Below are positions 43,767 to 52,950 of a DNA stretch of 64,000 nucleotides, one piece after another (within the stretch, counting starts at the first letter, position 1; each line of letters opens with the position of its first letter). Position numbers and translations under genes: made by a program. The DNA comes from Bacteroidia bacterium (lineage in GTDB: Bacteria > Bacteroidota > Bacteroidia > JADZBD01): contig JADZBD010000023.1 in NCBI GenBank assembly GCA_020852255.1, positions 1 through 64,000 of the forward strand, written 5' to 3'. The notes beneath the pieces were generated by a model. It was not told where the DNA came from, did no database searches, and saw nothing but the letters and a program-made list of their open reading frames with translations.

Positions 43767-45383
43767 ATGATCGAATCAGGATTGAAGGCAGAAAAGGCAA
43801 ACCTGGCAGAGCTGGGACTTGGCGAAGTGGCTACTGCATGGTGGAATCTTACTCCGGCGGAACTGGTTGAAAAAACACTTCTTTCAGGGCAGGGAACACT
43901 GGCCGACAGCGGAGGACTGGTAGTGGACACAGGCGAGTTCACCGGGAGATCGCCCAAGGACAAGTTTGTGGTGATGGACGATGTGACCCGTGACACAATA
44001 TGGTGGGGGGATGTGAATTTCAAATTTGACCGCGAGAAGTTTGATACCGTTTACGGAAGGGTGTGTGAGTATTTTGCAGGGAAGGAAGTGTTTGTACGCG
44101 ATTCCTATGCTTGTGCAGATCCCAAATACCGGCTTAATATCCGGGTAGTCACAGAATTGCCATGGAGTAATCTGTTTGCGAACAATCTGTTTCTGCGTCC
44201 GACCGAAAAGGAAATAAAGAACTTCAAACCCGACTGGCACATCATCTGTGCCCCCGGATTTAAAGCTGATCCCAGAGTGGATGGCACACGCCAACACAAC
44301 TTTGCCATCCTGAATCTTTCCAAGCGGATCATTCTGATTGGCGGAACTGCCTACACGGGAGAAATCAAAAAGGGAATATTTACACTGCTGAATTATATTC
44401 TTCCTCATGAGAAGGGCGTGCTCTCCATGCATTGTTCTGCCAACATTGGAAAGAAAGGCGATACCGCTATTTTCTTCGGACTTTCGGGTACCGGCAAGAC
44501 CACTCTTTCTGCAGATCCGGAGCGGGGACTGATTGGTGATGATGAACACGGTTGGGCAGATGGCTCCATTTTCAATTTCGAGGGAGGATGTTATGCAAAG
44601 TGCGTAGATCTTTCCAGAGAGAAGGAACCCCAGATATGGGATGCGATCAAATTCGGCGCGTTGGTGGAGAATACCGGATATATCCCGGGAACACGTTCCG
44701 TTGATTTTACGAATATAAGCAAGACTGAAAACACAAGGGTAGCCTATCCTATCCACCATATCGGTAACGCTGTAGAACCCAGTGTGGGTGGAGATCCGAA
44801 GAATATTTTCTTTCTCACCTGCGACGCATTTGGTGTTCTGCCGCCAATATCTAAACTCGACCCCGGACAAGCCATGTATCACTTCATCAGTGGTTATACC
44901 GCTAAGGTGGCTGGAACCGAAATGGGAATTACGGAACCAACTTTGACTTTTTCTGCCTGCTTTGGAAAAGCATTTCTTCCTCTTCATCCGGCACGGTATG
45001 CAGAACTTCTTGGAAAAAAACTAAAAGATCATAAAGTGAATGTGTGGCTGGTGAATACCGGATGGACCGGTGGCTCATATGGAGTGGGAAGCCGCATTAA
45101 ACTCAGTATTACCCGCGCGCTCATTACCGCAGCACTGGAGGGTAGTCTGGAGAAAGCACAATTCAAAACACTCCCTGTATTCAATCTTTCGTATCCCACG
45201 TCTTGTGCCGGCGTTGCCGCTGAGATCCTGAATCCCAGAGACACCTGGAAGGATAAAGAGGCTTATGATACAAAAGCCAACTCTCTGGCAGCGGCATTTG
45301 TTAAGAATTTTGCCCAGTACGCAGAGGGAACCGGTAAAGAAATACTGGATGCTGCTCCTGTTGTGGCCGAAAAAGTAGGATGA
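43767..45383 (+). CDS. pckA: Phosphoenolpyruvate carboxykinase (ATP)
   Basis: 538-aa enzyme converting oxaloacetate and ATP to PEP, the first step of gluconeogenesis. The phosphate-binding loop FFGLSGTGKTTLSAD lies near residue 236-250. The oxaloacetate-binding region is GEFTGRSPKDKFVV near the N-terminus, the metal site is ADGSIFNFEGGCYAKC, and SCFGK and RTRSVDF-type arginines are in place. Full length. TAACTTCG (43720-43727) upstream is a weak -7 candidate. The rsmE gene overlaps its stop by four bases. Confidence 0.97.
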   Translation: MIESGLKAEKANLAELGLGEVATAWWNLTPAELVEKTLLSGQGTLADSGGLVVDTGEFTGRSPKDKFVVMDDVTRDTIWWGDVNFKFDREKFDTVYGRVCEYFAGKEVFVRDSYACADPKYRLNIRVVTELPWSNLFANNLFLRPTEKEIKNFKPDWHIICAPGFKADPRVDGTRQHNFAILNLSKRIILIGGTAYTGEIKKGIFTLLNYILPHEKGVLSMHCSANIGKKGDTAIFFGLSGTGKTTLSADPERGLIGDDEHGWADGSIFNFEGGCYAKCVDLSREKEPQIWDAIKFGALVENTGYIPGTRSVDFTNISKTENTRVAYPIHHIGNAVEPSVGGDPKNIFFLTCDAFGVLPPISKLDPGQAMYHFISGYTAKVAGTEMGITEPTLTFSACFGKAFLPLHPARYAELLGKKLKDHKVNVWLVNTGWTGGSYGVGSRIKLSITRALITAALEGSLEKAQFKTLPVFNLSYPTSCAGVAAEILNPRDTWKDKEAYDTKANSLAAAFVKNFAQYAEGTGKEILDAAPVVAEKVG

Positions 45384-46069
45384 GTCTTTTCTTCGTCCCC
45401 GGGATTTCCGGAGATCGCATTCAGCTGGATCGTGATGAATCGCGACACCTGGTGCGTGTACTTCGCTTCAAATCCGGCGATGCCGTAAAGGTGACGGACG
45501 GGAAGGGAACATTGTATCATTGTATTCTTCTGAGTGATTCTGCTTCGGGTTGTGAACTGCTCATCGACTCCACAGAGTCACATGAGGAACCCGGGCCTTT
45601 TCTCGCCCTGGCGGTAGCACTAACAAAGAACCGGGAACGGACGGAATGGCTGATCGAAAAAGCCGTGGAAATAGGAATTCAGGTTTTTATTCCTATGATG
45701 TGCAGGCATTCGGAGCGTGAGTTGCTTAACCGAGACCGTACAGAGCGTATCATGGCATCTGCCATGAAGCAAAGTCTTCGGTATCACCTTCCCACATTGG
45801 CCCCGCTCACCCCATTCGAAGAGGTAGTAAAACTTTTTCCGCAGCGACGCAGGATCATCGCACATGCCGGGGCAAAACAGTCAATGAACCGGATTCTTCC
45901 CGCCGGCGAAGATGCATTGATCCTCATCGGACCTGAAGGTGATTTTTCAACGGATGAATTGGCAACAGCCAATGCCGAAGGCTTCATCTCTGCTCATCTG
46001 GGGAAAGCCCGGCTTCGCACTGAAACCGCGGCGCTGACTGCCGTGGCCGCCTTTGCCATGATACAGTAA
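45380..46069 (+). CDS. rsmE: 16S rRNA (uracil(1498)-N3)-methyltransferase
   Basis: 229-aa SPOUT methyltransferase that makes m3U1498 in the decoding region of 16S rRNA. An N-terminal PUA-like domain (DESRHLVRVLRFKSGDAVKVTDGKG) is followed by the knot with KNRERTEWLIEKAVEIGIQVFIPM and LIGPEGDFSTDEL (about residue 177-189), ending ARLRTETAALTAVAAF. Coupled to pckA through ATGA. Confidence 0.95.
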   Translation: MSLFFVPGISGDRIQLDRDESRHLVRVLRFKSGDAVKVTDGKGTLYHCILLSDSASGCELLIDSTESHEEPGPFLALAVALTKNRERTEWLIEKAVEIGIQVFIPMMCRHSERELLNRDRTERIMASAMKQSLRYHLPTLAPLTPFEEVVKLFPQRRRIIAHAGAKQSMNRILPAGEDALILIGPEGDFSTDELATANAEGFISAHLGKARLRTETAALTAVAAFAMIQ

Positions 46070-46080
46070 TTTCTCTTTTG

Positions 46081-46088
46081 TAACTTTG
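46081..46088 (+). promoter_or_regulatory. -7 element abutting the DUF4159 start
   Basis: TAACTTTG ends 3 bases before the ATG at 46092; a leaderless message is likely if it is active. Confidence 0.4.
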
Positions 46089-46091
46089 AAC

Positions 46092-46760
46092 ATGCGCACA
46101 CTGATCATCTTGCTTGCCATGCTGCTCACCGGGTTGGCGTTTAGGGCACCCACTTACCAGATAGCCCGTGTAAAATATAGTGGGGGAGGTGACTGGTATG
46201 TGGGTCCGACGGCTCTTCCTAATCTGATGGAATTTTGCAACAAGAACCTGGGAACTAATTTCGGTCCTGAGGAAGCCATTGTTGAAGTGGGCGGCAAGGA
46301 TCTGTTCAACTATCCCTTCCTCTTCATGACAGGACATGGAAACGTAATATTCAACAACCAGGAGGCTGATAATCTGAGGAAGTACCTCCTCGGCGGCGGT
46401 TTTCTATATATCAATGACAGTTATGGAATGGAAAAGTTTATCCGTCCCCAGATGAAAAAAGTGTTCCCTGAACTGGATTTTGTGGAACTTCCGTTTTCCC
46501 ATCCTATCTACCACCAGAAGTTTGACTTTCCGGGCGGACTTCCGAAAATCCATGAGCACGATGGTAAGCCGGCGCAGGGATTCGGATTGGTGTATGAAGG
46601 CCGGGTTGTTTGCTTTTTTGCTTATGAATCTGATATTGGTGACGGATGGGAAGATCCTGAAGTGCACAAAGATCCCGAAGAAAAAAGAACCAAGGCACTC
46701 CAGATGGGAGCGAATTTGGTTCAGTATGCCATGATGGGGAGCGGGAAATCTTCAGACTAA
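46092..46760 (+). CDS. DUF4159 protein
   Basis: 222-aa exported protein. The ATG at 46092 gives a signal peptide (MRTLIILLAMLLTGLAFR). The DUF4159 core follows: YSGGGDWYVGPTALPNLMEFCN, PFLFMTGHGNV, NLRKYLLGGGFLYINDSYG and HPIYHQKFDFPGGLPKIHEHDGKPAQGFGLVYEGRV. The fold is expected to resemble class I glutamine-amidotransferase/ThuA-like domains; its activity is unknown. In Bacteroidota it is often close to rsmE, as here (22 bases). Convergent with the small secreted protein gene. Confidence 0.88.
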   Translation: MRTLIILLAMLLTGLAFRAPTYQIARVKYSGGGDWYVGPTALPNLMEFCNKNLGTNFGPEEAIVEVGGKDLFNYPFLFMTGHGNVIFNNQEADNLRKYLLGGGFLYINDSYGMEKFIRPQMKKVFPELDFVELPFSHPIYHQKFDFPGGLPKIHEHDGKPAQGFGLVYEGRVVCFFAYESDIGDGWEDPEVHKDPEEKRTKALQMGANLVQYAMMGSGKSSD

Positions 46761-46769
46761 CCTGAGTAA

Positions 46770-47024
46770 TCAGTGTTTGGGTGGAACTGTAGACGGCTGT
46801 TCCAGGCTGATTCTCACTTCCTTTCCGGTCAGACTGTCAATGATCACACGTTCCGGCTTTTCCGTAAAGACAATGCTTTTCTTCTTTTTTTCGTCCACCG
46901 TCTTTTTTTCAGAATTCTGTGTATTGACAGCTCCGGGATCAGAGGAGTGAGTGGATTTCCTGTTCTCCTGAGCCCAAATGAGGGCCGGAAATAAAAAGAC
47001 AGATATATAAAATACGTTTTTCAT
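46770..47024 (-). CDS. Small secreted hypothetical protein
   Basis: 84-aa protein with a convincing signal peptide (MKNVFYISVFLFPALIWAQ) and a short charged mature part (EKKTVDEKKKKS, then IDSLTGKEVRISLEQP). No family recognised. The gene starts 4 bases after the collagen-like gene on the same strand, which supports it being real and co-transcribed. Confidence 0.55.
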   Translation of the reverse strand: MKNVFYISVFLFPALIWAQENRKSTHSSDPGAVNTQNSEKKTVDEKKKKSIVFTEKPERVIIDSLTGKEVRISLEQPSTVPPKH

Positions 47025-47028
47025 AGAT

Positions 47029-48144
47029 CTATTCCATAATGATCAGAGAACGGTTTGCGTTCGTTTGTGTAGCGGCATTGATGTGGATCGTATTAGCTAC
47101 CAGCGACTGGTAATTCCAGTCAATAGAGATGGTAACCGGAACACTGGGCGTTACACTTAAGGGTACAAAAAAGGAACCCGCCCATGCATTACATGAACCA
47201 TCCCAGTCATCATATTCGCCCACAATTGGCGCGCAGCCTTTGCCATTCTGAGGTGTTCCATTCACAAGCAGGCGAAAAATACAGAATTGCCCGGGGCTGA
47301 CGGTTCCGGAATAAGTTCCTGAAGCTGAGAATGAAACAAATACAACCGGCTTGGTGGGAGTGAAGGTGATTGTCATTTGGGAAAGTGCAGCTGCCCCGGA
47401 ATTCGCTGCCCTGTTCACGTCTGTTGTTCCGGCTGCATAGTAGAAGTTAGCAACCCCCGTAGGTCCTGTCGGCCCTGTAGCTCCATTAGCACCGGTAGGT
47501 CCCGTTGGCCCGATGGGTCCCTGTGGTCCTTGAGCTCCCTGTGGACCCTGAGGTCCTGTTGGTCCTTGTGCACCGGTAGGTCCCGTTGGGCCGATAGGTC
47601 CCTGAGGTCCTGTTGGTCCTTGTGCACCGGTAGGTCCCGTTGGGCCGATAGGTCCCTGAGGTCCTGTTGGTCCTTGTGCACCGGTAGGCCCAGTTGGTCC
47701 GATGGGTCCCTGAGGTCCTGTTGCTCCGGTAGGTCCTTGGGCTCCGGTTGCTCCCTGAGGTCCCGTGGCTCCTGTTGCACCATTGGCACCCGTTGGGCCT
47801 GTAGGTCCCTGTGCTCCTGTGGCTCCATTCGGACCGGTAGGACCGGTTGGTCCTGTGGCTCCGTTTCCTCCGGCCCGGCACAAATTCACCCATTGTCCGG
47901 GAACGGTCTGATAGAACATGTAACAATTGGTATCCGTATCAAATACGATCAGAGAATTGGCAGGGGTTGTAATCGCCAGACGCTGCACCGCTGTCATCCG
48001 CGGTATAAGAAGTCCTTTGTTGCTGGAAAGAATTTCAAGAATGGCCGTCGCATCCGGTGTGTTTGTGCCTATTCCTACGTTGTCTTGTGAAAATGATCCC
48101 AGACTAATCGTCAGGAATGCTAAAGAGAGAAGTAGTTTGAACAT
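47029..48144 (-). CDS. Secreted collagen-like (Gly-X-Y) repeat protein
   Basis: 371-aa protein. The ATG at 48144 gives signal peptide [20 protein letters not shown]. Next is a short head ([31 protein letters not shown]) typical of Bacteroidota surface and tail-fibre-like proteins, then about 46 Gly-X-Y triplets (GPTGPTG, GPQGPIG), then a globular C-terminal domain of about 120 residues with [17 protein letters not shown]. The triplets predict a trimeric collagen-like helix. Three almost identical 54-bp tandem units lie inside. There is no T9SS sorting domain, so the export route past the periplasm is unclear. Confidence 0.85.
   Translation of the reverse strand: MFKLLLSLAFLTISLGSFSQDNVGIGTNTPDATAILEILSSNKGLLIPRMTAVQRLAITTPANSLIVFDTDTNCYMFYQTVPGQWVNLCRAGGNGATGPTGPTGPNGATGAQGPTGPTGANGATGATGPQGATGAQGPTGATGPQGPIGPTGPTGAQGPTGPQGPIGPTGPTGAQGPTGPQGPIGPTGPTGAQGPTGPQGPQGAQGPQGPIGPTGPTGANGATGPTGPTGVANFYYAAGTTDVNRAANSGAAALSQMTITFTPTKPVVFVSFSASGTYSGTVSPGQFCIFRLLVNGTPQNGKGCAPIVGEYDDWDGSCNAWAGSFFVPLSVTPSVPVTISIDWNYQSLVANTIHINAATQTNANRSLIIME
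47546..47707 (-). repeat. 54-bp tandem repeat, three near-identical copies
   Basis: Three head-to-tail copies start at 47546, 47600 and 47654, with a diverging fourth at 47708. Each encodes six Gly-X-Y triplets ([18 protein letters not shown]). Length variation by slippage or recombination is expected. Confidence 0.9.
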
Positions 48145-48166
48145 GCTAGAACGTGTTAAAGACCCG

Positions 48167-48174
48167 CAAATATA
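48167..48174 (-). promoter_or_regulatory. Putative -7 element of the collagen-like gene
   Basis: TATATTTG on the minus strand, a perfect TAnnTTTG match, 22 bases before the ATG at 48144. It separates this gene from the giant gene upstream. Confidence 0.5.
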
Positions 48175-48217
48175 ATTAAAAGACCTGAATAATTTCGTCT
48201 CAGGAGTCATCCGTCCG

Positions 48218-51200
48218 TCAGCGAATCACACTAACATGACCAACGTACTGATGCAGAAGTTTGAAATTATCCTTAAGTACTACCTTCCAAACGTAAACGT
48301 CCTCTTGCACTATTGAACTACCGGTATTGTCTACCCGCCCGTTCCATCCCAGCGTAGGATTCGTGGTGTTAAAAATCAGATTTCCCCAACGGTCGTAAAT
48401 ATATAGTTCATAGGATGTGTTATCCCAGTGAACGCCTTCCGGCAACCAAACATCATTGTAGCCATCATTGTTGGGCGTAAAAGCATTGGGTGCGTAAAAA
48501 GTAAAGTCGGGTTTGATCTCCACCACTTGCGTAATGCTGTCCAGGCAACCCTCCGGACTGGTAACAACCAGCGTTACCTGGTAGAAACCGCTGTCTGTGT
48601 AGGTATAGGATGGATTCTGACTTGTGGAAGTGCCATTAACCTGATCAAAAGGATTCAGTGTCCAGAACCATGTGTTTGCATTGATCGAAAGGTCCGTAAA
48701 GAACACCTGAGAATTGAGTACTGTAGCGTTGGTTGGACTCCAGCTGAAATTCGCCACAGGATTTGAGAACACAGTGACCATGCCGTTCGTTGTTGCACTG
48801 GCAGTACAGCCGTTTGCGTCAGTTACTGTTAAAGTGACATCATAGGTGCCCGCAGAGTTAAAGCAGATCGGTCCGGGATTCTGTCCAGTGGCGGTGGAAG
48901 GTGTACCACCCTGGAAAGACCAGTTGAAGCTGGTACCTGTACTGGTGCTGCTAAAGCTTGTACAGAACGCGGGGCTTTCGCATCCGGAAGGATCAGGGGT
49001 ACTCATATTTACAGTCGGTGGTGTATTTACCGTAATAGTTACCGTGCCGGTTGCGGATGGTGTTGTGCAATTGTCTGTAACAGTCACGGTGTAGGTAGTG
49101 GTGATGGTAGGACATGCCTGAACAGAATTCCCGTTCATATTTCCGGGCATCCAGGTGTAAGTGTATGGTCCACCGTTTCCGCCCATTCCAAGTGCGTTAA
49201 GGGTGGTACAGGCACCCGGACAGACACTTGCCGCTACCGAACTGGCGTTTACTGAGAGTGGCGGTCGGACCGTTACTGTAACCGTAGTTGTTACGGTACA
49301 ATTATTCGCGTCGGTAACAAGAACGGTGTAGGTTGTGGTTGCGGTAGGACAAACATTTACAGATGTTCCCTGCTGGTTCACCGGCTGCCAGTCAATGACA
49401 GGAACTCCGGTACCTCCTGCAACAGTTGCGGTAAGCGTGGTACAGGCTCCTGCGCAAATGGTGACAGAGGGAATGTTTGCAATCGTCAGCTGCGGAGGCT
49501 GAGTAATTGTAACAATAGCGGTATCTGTACAACCGTTCGCATCGGTAACCAAAACGGTATAAGTACCTGCGCAAAGTCCGGAAGCACTGGCCAGAGTTCC
49601 GCCAGAAGGAGACCACATGTAATTGAAAGGACCTGTTCCGCCCACAACGGCACATGTAGCCGCTCCGTCACAATAACCAAAGCAGGTGACCACGTTGAAG
49701 TTAGAAATCGAAACCTGAACGCCGGCGTTGTTCGCAACGTTTACACAGGCAGAATCAGTGCAGCCATTTGCATCCGTAACGATCACGCAATAGGTTCCGG
49801 AATTAATGTTATTTACAGTGGAGGTGGTATAACCGCCGGGGGTCCATGCATAAGAGTATGGTCCTACTCCGCCACTGGCGATAACATTCATGCTTCCGTC
49901 GGGCTGACCGCAGTTCGAAGGAGTGGAACTGATGACCAGGTTGATCGCAGAGGGAGAGGAGACGATTGCGGTGTCGGTGGCGGTGCATCCCCAGGCATCG
50001 GTTACGGTAACAGTATATGTACCCTGGCAGAGGCCGGTTATGTTTGCACCGGTGGCCGCATTGGACCAGGTGTAACTAAAAGGACCATTACCGCCTGCAA
50101 CGATGGTTGTGGCCTGGCCGGTGCAGTTACCATTACACAAAGTTGGGAAGCCGGCAGTGGTGAGCGTTAATTGGTTTCCGACAAAAACAGTTACCTGGTC
50201 AGTGCCCGTACATCCGTTGGCATCTGTCACAGTAACCGTATAAGTAGTGGTTACAGTTGGATTTGCAGTTGGGTTGGCAATATTAGGGTTGCTCAATCCG
50301 GTGGTGGGAGTCCATAGATACTGCACACCGCCTGAAGCATTGAGAATGGTGCTGCCGTTATAACAAATGGTATCATCAGGTCCCGCATTCGCATTCTGCA
50401 GGGAAGTAATATTTATTGTTACTGTTGCCGTACCTGAACATACTCCGTCGGATACTGTCACTGTATAGGTAGTGGTGACGGTGGGCGTAGCAATGGGATT
50501 GGCAATGTTGGGGTTATTTAAGAAAGTTGCAGGCGACCAGCTGTATGAAATCGCTCCTACGGCTGAGGCGTTCAGCTGCACCTGCTGCCCGGAGCAGATG
50601 GTGGTAGATGCCGGGTTCACGTTCACCGCCAGAGTGTTCACATTAACGGTAACCTGGTCGGTCACGGTTACTGTGGAATTATTACAGTTAGTATGGGTAA
50701 CCACTGCAGTATAGGTAGTAGTTACCGTCGGGCAAACGTTAATGGTTAGTCCTGTACCGATCAGGGTGGGGCCATTATACCAGGATACGGTATAAGTGGC
50801 AGCTCCGGCAGGGGTGTATCGCCTTCCTTCGTTGTTGGCAGTCCACTGGGTCGGGCTGTTTCTTCCGGGAACAACAGTTGCCAGCGTTCCGGCAGCGTTA
50901 TGTAATCCCTGTATGGCTTTTCCACCATTCCATCCGGCACAAAGTGGTTTTACGTTTAAAAAATTATCAATGATGTTGGTTGTTTCATAGAGTACAATCT
51001 GCTGCGTAGCCGGTGTTCCGCAGGAATACATTGGAACCTGGTACCAGGATACCACCAAACGGCGGCAAGGTGTGGCCCCATAAACCTGGTAGCGAACCTG
51101 TCCTCCAACACCCGGATTTATATCCTGCCAGGGCCCCATGATACAATTTCTCGGCGATGAACCTGAAGCATCAGGAATTGGATTCGTGATCACCCAGGTG

Positions 51201-51544
51201 GAGGTGGTGGCACTGAATCCTACCCACCCATTGGAGCCAATAACAAAAGTGTTGTAAACCGTACCGTAATAACAGAAAGGAAAGGGCAAGGGTATTAAAC
51301 CGGTCTGGGAATCATCCGTAAGGGCCACTGCGGTACCCACGTTGAAGGGGTCCGGGGCGTAGGGTATGATTGCCTGCGTATAGCTGGTGGTTTGATTACT
51401 GGGAACCGGAGTTGCGGTTAACGTAGTGCAGTTTGGAGCACAAATCGTTACATCCGGTCCTGCATTCACGGTAACACATGTTTGTGCTACACCCAAAGAG
51501 GAATAAAGTAGCACAACAGAAAGAACAATCAGGGGCCTTAACAT
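48218..51544 (-). CDS. Giant PKD/Ig/SprB-repeat surface protein with T9SS type B C-terminal domain
   Basis: 1,108-aa secreted protein. Signal peptide ([21 protein letters not shown]); an N-terminal head (about 35-265, with [25 protein letters not shown] and GNIIDNF-like beta structure, a nidogen/adhesin-like region); Ig-like units; about five SprB-like repeats ([17 protein letters not shown] and similar); two PKD domains ([20 protein letters not shown]); and a type B sorting domain ([30 protein letters not shown]). The C-terminal half is clearly paralogous to the protein at 12-4055. Probably a surface adhesin exported by T9SS. No clear promoter seen in 51545-51694. Confidence 0.9.
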   Translation of the reverse strand: MLRPLIVLSVVLLYSSLGVAQTCVTVNAGPDVTICAPNCTTLTATPVPSNQTTSYTQAIIPYAPDPFNVGTAVALTDDSQTGLIPLPFPFCYYGTVYNTFVIGSNGWVGFSATTSTWVITNPIPDASGSSPRNCIMGPWQDINPGVGGQVRYQVYGATPCRRLVVSWYQVPMYSCGTPATQQIVLYETTNIIDNFLNVKPLCAGWNGGKAIQGLHNAAGTLATVVPGRNSPTQWTANNEGRRYTPAGAATYTVSWYNGPTLIGTGLTINVCPTVTTTYTAVVTHTNCNNSTVTVTDQVTVNVNTLAVNVNPASTTICSGQQVQLNASAVGAISYSWSPATFLNNPNIANPIATPTVTTTYTVTVSDGVCSGTATVTINITSLQNANAGPDDTICYNGSTILNASGGVQYLWTPTTGLSNPNIANPTANPTVTTTYTVTVTDANGCTGTDQVTVFVGNQLTLTTAGFPTLCNGNCTGQATTIVAGGNGPFSYTWSNAATGANITGLCQGTYTVTVTDAWGCTATDTAIVSSPSAINLVISSTPSNCGQPDGSMNVIASGGVGPYSYAWTPGGYTTSTVNNINSGTYCVIVTDANGCTDSACVNVANNAGVQVSISNFNVVTCFGYCDGAATCAVVGGTGPFNYMWSPSGGTLASASGLCAGTYTVLVTDANGCTDTAIVTITQPPQLTIANIPSVTICAGACTTLTATVAGGTGVPVIDWQPVNQQGTSVNVCPTATTTYTVLVTDANNCTVTTTVTVTVRPPLSVNASSVAASVCPGACTTLNALGMGGNGGPYTYTWMPGNMNGNSVQACPTITTTYTVTVTDNCTTPSATGTVTITVNTPPTVNMSTPDPSGCESPAFCTSFSSTSTGTSFNWSFQGGTPSTATGQNPGPICFNSAGTYDVTLTVTDANGCTASATTNGMVTVFSNPVANFSWSPTNATVLNSQVFFTDLSINANTWFWTLNPFDQVNGTSTSQNPSYTYTDSGFYQVTLVVTSPEGCLDSITQVVEIKPDFTFYAPNAFTPNNDGYNDVWLPEGVHWDNTSYELYIYDRWGNLIFNTTNPTLGWNGRVDNTGSSIVQEDVYVWKVVLKDNFKLLHQYVGHVSVIR

Positions 51545-51694
51545 TTCTTCTTTTTCTTAACTTAGCAAACGTGTTTCTCCTATAAGACCCTAATAATCAA
51601 TACAAAGTTGCATATTTATTCTGAAATAAGGTGCTTCGGCAAAGACATTTATTTCTTCGACTGAATCATGTTTTTTAACGATTAAAGACCAAAA

Positions 51695-51925
51695 ATGATT
51701 ACAGCGATCAGGGATTGGTTTGAGGTGCATGCCTTCGGGGTATGTACCTGGTTGGGAGGAAAACTGGGGATCCGGACCACCCGGATCAGGATGTATTTTA
51801 TATATCTCACGTTTTTTACAGTGGGTTCGCCCATCCTTATCTACTTCATGCTTGCCTTTTTATTGGAACACCGGGAGTATTTTCGTCCCCTGCGTACCCG
51901 GCGCAAAACAGTTTGGGATATTTAA
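51695..51925 (+). CDS. PspC-domain-like small membrane protein
   Basis: 76-aa protein similar to the PspC family: FEVHAFGVCTWLGGKLGIRTTRIRMYFIYLTFFTVGSPILIYFMLAFLLEH. One or two hydrophobic segments. PspC proteins sense membrane stress in enterobacteria; in Bacteroidota the role is not established. The K+ channel gene begins 9 bases later, so the two are probably co-transcribed. Confidence 0.8.
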   Translation: MITAIRDWFEVHAFGVCTWLGGKLGIRTTRIRMYFIYLTFFTVGSPILIYFMLAFLLEHREYFRPLRTRRKTVWDI

Positions 51926-51934
51926 ACCCTGTCC

Positions 51935-52948
51935 TTGACCAAGAGCCTCAAACATTTTCACAAGTTTTATATTGCTGTCGGGCTGCTATTGCTGATTGTG
52001 GTTATCGGCATTTCAGGATACATGATCATTGAGGATTTCTCCTTCCTGGATGCTCTTTATATGACAATCATTACAGTGGCTACAGTTGGTTTCCGGGAGG
52101 TCCATCCGTTGGGCGATGGGGGAATGATTTTCACGGTGATTCTCATCATCATAAGTTTTGGTACATTCGCCTATGCCATTACTTCGCTGACAACGTATGT
52201 AATGGATGGAGAGTTCAACAGGTATTTTCAGGAAAGGAAAATGAGTAAAGCCATAGATGCTCTGGAGGGTCATGTGATTATTTGTGGTTACGGCCGTAAC
52301 GGCCGCCAGGCAGCACATGTATTAAAAAAGCACGACAAGCGATTTGTTGTGATTGAGAGCAAGAAGGAGTTAACGGAATCACTGACCCACCGGTATACTG
52401 ATCTGGTAATTTGCGAGGATGCCACCAAAGATGAAACGCTGGAGAAAGCCGGAATCCGCAAAGCAAGCGCACTCATTACCACCTTGCCCATGGATGCGGA
52501 TAATCTGTTCATTGTTTTATCTGCACGGGCGCTGAATCAGGGGTTGTGTATTATCAGCAGGGCGTCGGATGACAATTCTGATAAAAAACTGAAGACGGCT
52601 GGCGCGAACAATGTGATCATGCCGGACAGAATAGGCGGCGCACACATGGCCTCCCTTGTGCTTAAACCGGACGTTATTGAGTTTATTGATGTGATCACAG
52701 GTCAGGGGGGCGATACCATCAACCTCGAGGAAATTACATTTGATAACCTGCCGGAGCATTTACGCAATCACAGCATTAAGGATCTGGAAGTACGCAACCG
52801 CTCAGGTGCGAATATCATTGGCTTCAAGACGGGCTCAGGCGACTATGTCATTAATCCCTCAGCCGAAACAAAGATTATCCCCGGTGCTAAATTGTTTGTC
52901 CTCGGAACTTCGGAGCAGATCAGGAAGCTGAGAGAAATTCTTTCCTGA
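51935..52948 (+). CDS. Potassium channel with RCK (TrkA-N/TrkA-C) domain
   Basis: 337-aa two-helix channel subunit. Membrane helices near 11-32 and 65-88 flank a pore loop with filter TVGFRE (residues 50-55), where TVGYGD is canonical. A cytoplasmic RCK domain follows: GHVIICGYGRNGRQAAHVL (about 112-130), ATKDETLEKAGIRKA, then a TrkA-C part from about 245 (NHSIKDLEVRNRSGANIIG). It would form an MthK-like tetramer gated by a cytoplasmic ligand. The start is a TTG at 51935; the next ATG would remove the first helix. Nine bases after the PspC-like gene. Confidence 0.85.
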   Translation: MTKSLKHFHKFYIAVGLLLLIVVIGISGYMIIEDFSFLDALYMTIITVATVGFREVHPLGDGGMIFTVILIIISFGTFAYAITSLTTYVMDGEFNRYFQERKMSKAIDALEGHVIICGYGRNGRQAAHVLKKHDKRFVVIESKKELTESLTHRYTDLVICEDATKDETLEKAGIRKASALITTLPMDADNLFIVLSARALNQGLCIISRASDDNSDKKLKTAGANNVIMPDRIGGAHMASLVLKPDVIEFIDVITGQGGDTINLEEITFDNLPEHLRNHSIKDLEVRNRSGANIIGFKTGSGDYVINPSAETKIIPGAKLFVLGTSEQIRKLREILS

Positions 52949-52950
52949 GT

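Noticed and set aside
43884-44987. Open frame of 367 codons opposite pckA
   Set aside because: Fully inside pckA, which has complete motifs in its own frame.
47377-48090. Ser/Cys/Arg-rich 237-codon frame opposite the collagen-like gene, and short tandem repeats suggesting a CRISPR array
   Set aside because: The repeats keep a Gly-X-Y reading frame, have no unique spacers and sit inside a gene with signal peptide. The opposite frame is a by-product of the repeats.
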